Of a DNA stretch of 53,143 bases, positions 1-9,400 are shown piece by piece. The stretch spans positions 1 through 53,143 of the forward strand of contig JAWXUD010000011.1 of NCBI GenBank assembly GCA_044432945.1, given 5' to 3'. The stretch's first letter is position 1; every line of letters starts with the position of its first letter. This DNA is from JAWXUD01 sp044432945 (GTDB lineage: Bacteria > Cyanobacteriota > Vampirovibrionia > Gastranaerophilales > Gastranaerophilaceae). Under the pieces are notes generated by a model. That model made no database searches, had not been told where the DNA came from, and was given only the letters and a program-made list of their open reading frames with translations. The translations under genes and the position numbers were made by a program.

Positions 1-1
1 T

Positions 2-145
2 AAAGTTAACGATGAAAATCAACGACAATGGTATATTGAAAAAGCTATTGAAAATGGTTGGTCAAGAAATGTTATGGTTGTACAAATTGAATCAGATTTA
101 TATTCTCGTCAAGCGATTGATGAATTAGATGCCTCGTTGAATTAA
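2..145 (+). pseudogene. C-terminally truncated YhcG/DUF1016-family nuclease fragment (5' end outside window)
   Basis: The frame is open from the window edge and gives about 47 residues, including WYIEKAIENGWSRNVMVVQI and ESDLYSRQ, then stops at TAA 143-145. That block is characteristic of the N-terminal part of YhcG/DUF1016 proteins, whose full length is roughly 350 aa and whose C-terminal part is a PD-(D/E)XK nuclease fold. The stop comes soon after the conserved IESDLY segment, so the nuclease half is missing and the gene looks truncated. YhcG-like proteins are common in defence islands, which fits the TIR-type genes that follow. The 5' part is not visible. Confidence 0.6.
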
Positions 146-220
146 ATATTATACTAGAAACATGGGTAATAGACATTTGTACTATTCTATGGGTTAATAA
201 ATGAAAAATAAGGAACATTT

Positions 221-709
221 ATGTTTTTTACAAAAAATGAATTATATGGTGTAACAGAAGGGTATAAAATAACTGAATCGAGATCAAAAAGTTTGCAATC
301 TGATAAGTTTGACATTTTTTTGTCTCACAGTTATGACGATAAAAATTATATCTATAAACTAAAGAGCGAATTGGAAAGCATGGGATTAACGGTTTATGTA
401 GATTGGATAGTGGACAGTATTTTAAATAGAAATAATGTAACTAAACAAACCGCAATGGTGCTAAGACAAAGAATGAAACAGTCAAATTATTTATTATATG
501 CAAGTTCAACAAATAGTAATAATTCAAAATGGATGCCTTGGGAACTAGGTTTTTTTGACGGCTATAAAGGTAAAGTTGGTATAATTCCAATTGTAGATTA
601 TTCATATGAAATAACCTTTGAAGGTCAAGAATATCTTTCGTTATACGAATGTTTAAGTAAAGATGATTTAAAAAAACTTGCATTAAAAACTAAACTCAGT
701 AGGTATTAA
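221..709 (+). CDS. TIR-domain protein (ThsB-like candidate)
   Basis: A 162-aa protein. The TIR fold starts near residue 29 with DIFLSHSYDDKNYIYKLKSE, followed by GLTVYVDW. The segment SKWMPWELGFFDG near residue 105 supplies the Glu expected as the catalytic residue of NAD-cleaving TIR domains. Bacterial TIR proteins of this size act in anti-phage systems, where they either make a cyclic ADP-ribose signal (Thoeris ThsB) or deplete NAD. The first 28 residues lack the fold. An AAGGA sequence upstream supports ATG 221. The stop lies 24 nt before the next start, so the two genes are probably co-transcribed. No ThsA-like partner is visible, so assignment to Thoeris is not supported. Confidence 0.75.
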   Translation: MFFTKNELYGVTEGYKITESRSKSLQSDKFDIFLSHSYDDKNYIYKLKSELESMGLTVYVDWIVDSILNRNNVTKQTAMVLRQRMKQSNYLLYASSTNSNNSKWMPWELGFFDGYKGKVGIIPIVDYSYEITFEGQEYLSLYECLSKDDLKKLALKTKLSRY

Positions 710-732
710 CGGAAAAAACTGTATTTGTAGCA

Positions 733-2058
733 ATGCCTTTTGGAAAAAAGAAACCAATATCCGGATTTTTCAATATTGATTTTGACGAAATTTACAATAA
801 AGCAATAAAACCTGCAATAGAAGATAGTGGCTTTGATTGTGTTAGAGCCGATGAGGAAAATAACGGCGGGATTATACATACATTGATGTTTGAGAGACTT
901 GTATGCTCCAATGTGGTAATTGTTGATATTACTAATCAAAATCCCAATGTTTATTATGAACTAGGTTTTCGACATTGCGCAAAGCCATATTACACAATTG
1001 TAATATATGATAAAAGTCAAAGAATGCCTTTTGACATATCAATACTAAGAGCAATACCATATAATTTAAAAAAAGGAAAAATAACTTGTGAAGACGCACA
1101 AGATTTAAAAAATAATATAATTACACGTTTAAAATTAGCACAAGAATATAGCAATAACCCGGATAGCCCAGCTTTTGAATTGATTTCAGAATTCCCAATA
1201 ACCAAATTAGAAGCTAATTCGGTAAAAGTTTTTGAAGAGAAGTGGAAAATTACAAATGAACTTAAAAATAAACTAAGCTTGGTAATAAATTCGTCAGAAA
1301 TAAATGAGATTGTTGAAATACTAAAAGAAAAAAGAGTGCCTGTTGACTATTTGATTTTTGAAATAATAGACGCATATAAGAAATTTGAAGATTGGGATGG
1401 GTTAATTCAGTTTATAGAAATCTACAAAAACACAGCATTAGAAAATCATTGTTATATTTGGCAACAATTAGCTTTAGGATTAAATAAACGAGATAATGGA
1501 AACGATAAAGAGAATGCTATAAAAATCTTAGAAGAAGTAATAAATAATTTTGGTGAATCTGCTGAAACATTTGGTTTAGTGGCTAGTATTTATAAAGACA
1601 AAATGCTGAAAAAAGAAAGTTTAACACATGAAAAAGCTTATTTACAAAAAGCTATAGACTATTATCGATTAGGATTTAATATTGATACAAAGAATTATTA
1701 CACAGGTATTAACTTGGCAACCTTGTTGTCATACAGTGATAATGAAGAAAATTTAGTTATATTAAATAAATTGCTGCCTGTGGTTATTTATAATGTAGAG
1801 CTGGAAGATTTTACCATTACAAATAATTATTGGTTACTAGCAACTGCTTATGAGGCATATATTTTAGCATTTAGATTTGATGACGCTAAAAAGATGTTAG
1901 AATATATTACAACATTATCCCCTGAGCCTAAGGCATGGGAAAAAGCATCGACTTTAAAAAATTTAAAATTAATTAAATCAATATATGAAAGAAAAAATTC
2001 ACATACTGAGTGGTATAAAGAATTTATGGTAATGCTAAAAATTAAGGAGGAAATTTAA
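733..2058 (+). CDS. TIR-like/deoxyribosyltransferase-fold sensor with C-terminal TPR-like (MAP3K TRAFs-binding-type) region
   Basis: A 441-aa protein. The N-terminus MPFGKKKP, then RADEENNGG near residue 40, and VVIVDITNQNPNVYYELGFR near residue 65 are typical of the nucleoside 2-deoxyribosyltransferase/TIR-like domain found in bacterial signalling and defence proteins. The remainder, from about residue 170, is helical with TPR-like pairs (ENAIKILEEVINNFGESAET, KAYLQKAIDYYRLGF) and resembles the DUF4071 MAP3K TRAFs-binding region. Members usually begin one strand earlier (xxVFVAMPFG). Here TEKTVFVA is encoded in frame directly upstream, but without an ATG, GTG or TTG start before a stop at 700-702, so the start is uncertain or a few residues were lost. 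The gene overlaps the next by one base (TAATG). Confidence 0.65.
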   Translation: MPFGKKKPISGFFNIDFDEIYNKAIKPAIEDSGFDCVRADEENNGGIIHTLMFERLVCSNVVIVDITNQNPNVYYELGFRHCAKPYYTIVIYDKSQRMPFDISILRAIPYNLKKGKITCEDAQDLKNNIITRLKLAQEYSNNPDSPAFELISEFPITKLEANSVKVFEEKWKITNELKNKLSLVINSSEINEIVEILKEKRVPVDYLIFEIIDAYKKFEDWDGLIQFIEIYKNTALENHCYIWQQLALGLNKRDNGNDKENAIKILEEVINNFGESAETFGLVASIYKDKMLKKESLTHEKAYLQKAIDYYRLGFNIDTKNYYTGINLATLLSYSDNEENLVILNKLLPVVIYNVELEDFTITNNYWLLATAYEAYILAFRFDDAKKMLEYITTLSPEPKAWEKASTLKNLKLIKSIYERKNSHTEWYKEFMVMLKIKEEI

Positions 2059-2486
2059 TGTCTTGGAATCGAAAAATATTTATTTCTCATTGTTGGAGCT
2101 ATGATGATGCTTATGAAACAATTAAAGGTTGGCTAGAGACTGCTCAATATTATTCATTTGCTGATTATAGTATTTCTATGGATCAAAAACTTGTTGGTTT
2201 AACAGAGTCTCAATTAAAATTAGCGATTGCAGAACGAATTCGTCAATGTTCAATATTTATAGTTCCTACAGGTATGTACTGCAATGGTAGAGATTGGATT
2301 GAGTATGAAATTAAAACCGCAAAAAATATGGGTAAACCTATACTCGCAGTAAGACCTAGGGGGCAAGAAAAAAATTCACGTTTAGTAATAGATAATGCAG
2401 ATAAAATTGTAGGGTGGAATCAAAAAAGTGTAATAGAAGGGGTAAAAGTATTAACTGCAAATCATTATATAAATAATAGATTTTAG
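2058..2486 (+). CDS. MTH538 TIR-like domain protein (DUF1863, ThsB-like fold)
   Basis: A 142-aa protein. KIFISHCWSYDDAYETIKGW at the N-terminus and DWIEYEIKTAKNMGKPILAV near residue 80 match the MTH538 TIR-like family, which includes some Thoeris ThsB proteins. The expected catalytic Glu falls in the WIEYEI segment. A strong AAGGAGG precedes the ATG, which overlaps the upstream stop as TAATG, indicating translational coupling with the preceding TIR-like/TPR gene. It is therefore the third TIR-type protein in a row. The function is probably nucleotide signal production or NAD hydrolysis upon phage infection; this is inferred from family and context. Confidence 0.7.
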   Translation: MSWNRKIFISHCWSYDDAYETIKGWLETAQYYSFADYSISMDQKLVGLTESQLKLAIAERIRQCSIFIVPTGMYCNGRDWIEYEIKTAKNMGKPILAVRPRGQEKNSRLVIDNADKIVGWNQKSVIEGVKVLTANHYINNRF

Positions 2487-2530
2487 TTTTTATATGTTTT
2501 TTAAAAGATTTTAAAAGGAATAAACGGCTT

Positions 2531-3129
2531 ATGGACATTATATTACAGGTAATTTCAAATTTAATTTCTGGGGCAATTGGTGCATCAGTTGGTGCTTTAG
2601 TGACCTATAAATCAATTGACAAGACTCATAGAAATAATATTGAAATTTTGAACATAGCAGATAAGAGAGAAACTAAAGCTACTATAAAAGCCATTATTAC
2701 CGAATTAGAAGGTCTTAAATATATTTTAATAAATGAATTTGGGGCTAAACTATCGTTAAAAGATGAATGTCTATGGTACTCTTATCCACTTGATACAGAT
2801 TATTTTACTATATATAATTCGAACGCTTCTAAATAGGTAAAATAAATAATGATGCATTAAGATTGGTAATTATAAACATTTACTCAATCTCAAAATTCTT
2901 TTTAGATTGCTTAAGGACAAATAATTCTTGTCTAGAATATTATGAAGAAATTGTTTCAATAAGAGATGATATTTCCGAAGATCTTGCTATTGCTGATAGA
3001 GTTTACGATATAAAATTAAAGAATGCCACAAAACGTCTTAAGCTATCTAAACAAGATAATCTCCTGCCAACATATTTTAAAATATTATCTTTATTCGATA
3101 ATTTAAATGATATTTTAAAAGAAAATTAA
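2531..3129 (+). pseudogene. Membrane-anchored accessory protein split by a -1 nt frameshift in an A tract
   Basis: The first frame (2531-2836) encodes an N-terminal hydrophobic segment (LISGAIGASVGALVTY), then a charged helix, and ends ...IYNSNASK-stop. Reading resumes one frame away as IGKINNDALRLVIINIYSIS and runs to 3129. Joining them gives SNASKIGKINNDALRL, which resembles the conserved 'SN...iG.i.n..LR..iv' block of small single-TM accessory proteins found in phages and defence islands. One extra A in TCTAAATAGG would restore a single ORF of about 199 aa. Either the gene is broken, or the site is a programmed or sequencing frameshift. It lies 44 bp after the MTH538-type gene and may belong to that operon. 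Confidence 0.6.
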
Positions 3130-3143
3130 GCCCGAATATTTGC

Positions 3144-3196
3144 CAATCTCCATCTCAAAGAGAATTCTATCTTATAATGACTGGCTAATTACAATT
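3144..3196 (-). repeat. 53-bp dispersed repeat, copy A
   Basis: The reverse complement of this segment aligns without gaps to 35351-35403 with 43 of 53 identical bases by hand count; both contain TCTTTGAGATG followed by AGATTG. Each copy lies just downstream of an accessory gene, and in the same orientation relative to that gene. Possible roles are a 3' cassette end, a shared 3' UTR element or a mobile-element scar. Confidence 0.6.
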
Positions 3197-3324
3197 CACA
3201 TACGTGACAAGAACCACAAAGCGAAGCTTTATCAGTGTTCAAACGGGAGTGAGCTGAGTGCGTAGGTATTTTCTTTGGAAGATATCTTTTTAAAATTTAT
3301 TTTTAACATGTCTTAACAAAACGC

Positions 3325-3352
3325 TAAAGTTTTTCTGCAAATCTGCCGATAA
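3325..3352 (+). promoter_or_regulatory. Sigma-28 (FliA/SigD)-type promoter for the first giant protein gene
   Basis: TAAAGTTT (3325-3332), 12 bp, then GCCGATAA (3345-3352). Both boxes equal the enterobacterial flagellar sigma-28 consensus; the spacer is one base longer than the E. coli optimum but within the TAAA-N14-16 range known for other bacteria. The start codon lies about 100 nt downstream. The other giant gene has the same boxes at the same spacing (50380-50407, minus strand). The rest of the intergenic region 3130-3459 holds only the 53-bp repeat and AT-rich sequence. Confidence 0.75.
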
Positions 3353-3459
3353 CTATCATGTGTAATCATGCAAATGCGTGATAAAGGTTAGAAACTCGTA
3401 GGTTGGGTCTTGACCCAACAACAAAAACTCTACGAAAAACGATAGGAAAGGCAACTAAA

Positions 3460-6400
3460 TTGGCAGATTTAAACGTTCAAACGATTACAGATATCGCAAC
3501 CTTCAAAGAAATCACCTTTGAACAGGCTCAATCGCTATGCCAAAATTCTGACAGCACAGAGTTAGCAAACCTAATCGCTCAAGCTCAAAACTTCAAAGAA
3601 ACTGGTGTTAGAAACTTTGTTCAAAACAACACAAAATATGACGGCTCACAATTATTCAATTACGGGTTAACAACCGATTATACAACCTTTGAAAGAACAG
3701 TTCCCTCTAACTACGTTGAAACAAATCCAGAACCATTAGTTATAGACAAAAATAAAGTGATAGCGTATGATTTGAAAAAGATTGACAACGACTTTGATGA
3801 CTGGAGTGGGAACGAACTTAAAAAACAACTTTCTAAAATCAATAAAGACAACGTTGTTGATGTCTTGAACGAATACGATAAAATCTCAAAAGATGGAAAA
3901 AGCCTCACAGACTACATTACAGGTTTATCAAAAATGAACACAAATGATAAAACCAAAAAAGAATTTATTAATGTAATATATAATGCCCTTATTCAAAAAT
4001 GTGAAGAACTAGGTGTCGATGTCACTAATTTTCAACAAGAATATGCTCAGATTATGGCAAAAAAATCAACCGTTCAATCAATGGACGGATATAGTGCTGG
4101 AACAACTCAAACTGATACTATTTCAAATACAGATGCAAAAAGTTTGGATATCCTAATCCGTTCGATAAAAACGACAATCGAAAACGCTCCAAAAGTCGCA
4201 ACACTCGAAGAAACAACAAATGCCGAAACCGGTCCAGTAATGAGTGAAATAATGACTCAAACTGGTAAGCAAGAAACAATTGACCTACTTCGTGACCGTT
4301 CGAGAGTTATGGGCGAAGAGCTTCAACAACAAAAAGATTATGACGGTTGGGCTGGAAAAACTGCTGATGCCGTATCAATTCTTTGGGGTTCTGAAAACAG
4401 AGCAAGCGTTGTTCAAAGTGATTTAGATGCTCATAACCAAATGATTGACAAATTGCAAATAGCTCAAAATAGCGATTTGGAAATAAAACCTTTATTAGAT
4501 GAAGCTGAAAATATTGAAAAATTCATTACTGCTGTTGGGAAAAAATATGAAAATATGACTGACGCTGAACAACAAGAAGCTGACGCTAAAATAAATAAAA
4601 TGATTGAAGAATATACTTTAAAATATGAAGCACTTCAAGAAAAAGTGAAATCAGAACCAGTTAGTGAGAATTTTGAAAAAGAATTTGAAAAAGAATATGG
4701 GATAAAATATGATGCTAATAAAGTTGAGCTATCAATTCAACAAGAACAAAAACTTGTTATGGCACAATCAGTAGCGAGCGTTGAGTATGCGTTTAACAAA
4801 GAATTTGCCGATATGTTAACCGACAAACCACTTGCTTCAACCGAAGTCCCGATGATTTATGACAGCTCAAAACCACGCCCACAAGCTCAGACAACTAAAC
4901 AATATACATATTTGGCTGAACAAGAAAAGTTTGCAAAATATTTAGGCGGGGACGACCAAAATAAAGGATATGAATTAATAAATAAAGCTTTTAAAGATGC
5001 GAAATTACCAGAAGATGCAAGCTATGACGAGAAATACGAAGTTTTACGCAAGATGGCAAAAACTCAATCAAAATCGCTTCACAATTTAGTCAGCGAATTT
5101 ACTGATGGACTAGGTATTGATGGATACAAGAAAAAAGCTGACGATTATTATTACGCCGCTTTTGGCACAAAAAACGACTTGGCACGCAAAGTAAGTGAGT
5201 ACAATCATTCACAACAAGTCGGTGCGGGTGCTGTGAAAATGGGTGTTAACATAGGCTTGATTATCGCTTCAGGTTTAATTCCAGGTGGTCAAGGGGCAAG
5301 CGGTACACTTTTAACAAATTTAGTAACAAATGTTGCAAGAAGTTTTGCCACAGGGTTTACGGCGACCGCAATAACAGAGGGTTCTGATGTTTTGACAAGT
5401 AAATCAAGAACTTTAGAAGATGAGGCGGGAAATATTTTGACAGCTTCATTGCATTCTGGAGCTTCGCTTGCGATATTTGCAGGGGCAAGTGGGTTGGCGA
5501 ATTTAGCTTTTACCCCTATAAAGGCAGGAGCTAATGGTTCAGCAGTTATGGCTAATGCTTCAAAAGGAGCTGCTCCGAAGTTAACTCATTCAGCTTTTAA
5601 TATAGCTACAAACCAGACCGTTGGCAAGATAGCCAGTGAAGCTGCACCATTATTAACTGGTGGAATAATGAAATATATTGAAGAAGGCGAGTTTACATTA
5701 AAAGGTCAAGCAGAATCAGTTGCAATGTTGATGGCGTTCAAGGCAATGAATCATCTTCAAACCAAAGTTCAAACGAATATTAAAAATAAAATTGAAGCAG
5801 AGAAATTGATGCAACAAAACACTCAAATGGCTAGGGAGTTTTTGAAAATCAAAGATGTGGACATACTAAAAGAAAGTACAATTGAAGCACAATATGCTTA
5901 TATGAAAGAGGTCGCAACAAGCAAAGGTGCACCAAAAGAAGTGATGGAGATTTTAGAAGTATCTTACAAAACATTGCATACGAGTCTTAAGCAAGGTAAG
6001 GTTGGTTCTTATCCAAAATATACGATGTTTGAAAAAGCTCCGACTGTTGTTGATATGGGTTATGCTGAAGTCATTGAACCAGCGAAAATTACAACAGGAT
6101 CAAATGGTGCAAATTCGACTGACGGTAAGGCTTCAAACATGCCAGCAACTGAAAAAACAGCACCTCAAGCAAAATCAACTGAAACAAAAGCCCAAAAAGC
6201 ATTGCCTGAAGGTAAACCAGTAGAGGTGAAAGCTAAAGCTAATGAAGAAATCTCTGCAAGACGTCAAGAAAATGTTAATAAAGAAATGGAAATCAATAAT
6301 CCTAGAGTAAAAATCAAATCTAGTGTCGCTAATGAAGAGGTTTTGGGTACTGAAATGCCGACTAAACCAATTCAAGGAATAGAACCACTAAAGAAAGCAA

Positions 6401-9400
6401 ACTTGAGTAAAGGGGTAGAGACTGATTACATGACTGCAGCCACAAAAGGGTTTGTACTAACAGAAATAGAAGCTCTTCCTCAAGAAAAATGTGTCGAAAT
6501 ATTAAATGATCTAAGATTTGAAAAAGATCAAATTAGTAGTATCGATTTAAGTAATATTAATGTTCGAAAAACAACTAATATATTCCATATACTAAAAAAA
6601 ACTGATTTTCTTGATATTATTCCAGAACTCAACACACCAGAGGGAAGAGCTGAACTTTTAGAATACTTTAAATCTCCAGATACTCTAACTGAAATAATTA
6701 ATGAAACTAAATATGTAAATGAACATAATTTAGAACTTATGAAAAACATTATAATTGGCGATAATTCTAAAATACTTAATTTGATATCTGGAGATATAGA
6801 TATTACTGGCATATCAAATGCCTTATCAATTGTAACTAAAAATTATACTAGGAACGTATCGATAGAAAATATCGAAAATCTTCGTTGGTATAGCACTGAG
6901 AATTTCCAACTAGTAACACCTGAAAGAATTGCTATCATTGATAAAATTAATGATAGCGTTCCAGAAGAATATCATATAAAATATGATGATATTTCTCGTA
7001 TTGGAGAAATTGATCAACTAACAACCGATGCTGTTAATAGTTATATAAAAGAAATTCGTCGTTATGCGAAACGTGGACTTCAATGTGAAACTTCATTTAC
7101 GAATGTATCAGATAGTACAAATGAGTTAAAACTAGTAAATGAAATGTTAGACCAATTTCCAATGGATTTAACTTGTGCTGAAGGCAACATAGAATTTTAT
7201 ATGTTGTCAAAAATCTCACAATCTAATGAAATAGACGAAATACAAGAGTTTGTATCAATGCTTACTCCAGAAGCAAAATCGTCTGCAATACATTATCTAT
7301 ATCGTGATAATAGCCCAATAGATGTACCAAAAAAGATATTAGCTCAAGCTTATAACATAATTAATAGTGAAAACTATAAATTAAAAGATGCAGAAACATA
7401 TACATATGCATTAGAAAAAATGGTTGAACTTGGGCATACCGATTATGATGGATATTTAAAATGGATAGAAGCACTTAATGGAACAAAAGATTACTATTCA
7501 GGATATCATGATAGCAAATATGTTACTAATGGGGATTATAAAGGCGCTGCTGAATTAATAACAAAAATTAAGGATATGCCTAATATCGACAGATATCATA
7601 ACGCTAATTCACAAGTTTTGAATCGACTAAACGATAATCCAGAACTTGATTATTCAACTGTTAGTGAATGCGTAGACTACGTTGTAGATGCTAATTTAGT
7701 GGAGCTTAAATTTAATATTGAAGAAATTCTTTATGACCCTAATTGGAAAGAGCAAAAAGTTAAACTTGAATTTTTAAAAGAAATAGGTTTTGTTAATTTT
7801 AGTGATATCAAAGGTACCATAAATAAAATAAAAATTAACAATAATGGTACGATGACCTTAGCTGATAAAGTCGATATTATATCAATTTGTACCCAAAAAG
7901 ATATTGAACTAACAGACAGAAATACTGAATTAATTGAATATTTGATAGAGACTCCCAATTTTCCCAAAAAAGATATTATCAAATTAGAATATATTGAAAG
8001 CTTCGAGACAGCTAAGGCAAAATTAGAAATTGCGAAATATATTGATTCATTAGATGATTTTCCAGCTGAATATAAAATTGATGTCATAAACAATACACAT
8101 AAGTATACTTTCGAGCTAATTAAACGTGCAATTGATGACACAACAATCAGTTATGAAGATATTACTAAATTTAGTCTTTCTTTATATAGTTATCAGAATA
8201 ACCCAAATGGCTCATTGTTAAAAATACAATTAGATATGTTTGATCACTTATCACAAAACAAAGTGTCTTCTGCTGATAAAATAAGTATATTAAATGTTGT
8301 TTATGAAGATAATTTTGATGCTATTTTGACAGGAGTTAGCGATCCTACATTCCCAAATGCAGATGTTTGCAAGTTGCAGGGAAATATACATACGCCAATG
8401 TATGAATATCTAACAACCATAAATGACATATCTCAAGAGCGTAAAATATTTTTGTTAAATAATACAAATGAAGATAATTTCGAATTCAATAAACTTTTAG
8501 TTACTGAGAATAGTTTGTCTGATGAATCAGTTCGAGATTTGTTGTACAACACATCTAAGAATGAAGTTGCATCAAAAATGCAAATTTATAACGTTTTGAA
8601 AGACGGAACAGATGATTTAAAAAGATGTATGTATTATATTTTAAATAATACAAGAGCTAAGAATATCGAGTTTGCAAGAACACTTATTTCTGACAAAATT
8701 GTTTCAGTAGATAGTATTTCACAAATTTTATATTCAACAATTAATAATGATACAGAAGCAAAAACCAATATATATAATGTTTTAAAAACAAATAAGGATA
8801 TTTCAAATGATTTGATTGTAAAAATTTTACTTGCTACCAATAATGAAAATATTGAACTCGTAAGTAAACTTTGTCTTGACCCAGAATTTACTCAAAAAGA
8901 ATTAATTGCTGATACTACGAGAGCTACAAATAAAGATAACATAGAATTAGTAGATAAACTTTGCTTTGATCCAAAGTTTCCTAATGAATTAATTGCAGAA
9001 ATTGGACGAACTATAAATAAAGATAACATAGAATTATCAGAAGAACTCTGTTTTGATAAAGAATTTACTCAAAAAGATCGAATTGTAGATATCATTAGAA
9101 ATCCTTTAGGATGTTCATTAGCAAAATATCGAAACGCTGAAAATATTCAGTCATTATCTAAAACTGAAAAAAGAGATTTTTTATTGCAATTGTTAATAAA
9201 TAAAGATTACGTAAGTAAATCATCAGATGTTAAAGACTTAATTCCACTTATTCCAACGAACGATGTTGAATATGAAGCTATGATTGAAAAAATTACTCAA
9301 AGTTTAAATTTTTCTTTTAAACAATTAAATAATAATGAATTAAAAGAATTTGATACAAGTTTGAATTCTATTAAAGGGATCAAAAATATGAATTTGAAAT

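Noticed and set aside
221..2486. Complete Thoeris system
   Set aside because: TIR-type genes fit ThsB, but no ThsA (SIR2/SLOG) gene is in the window.
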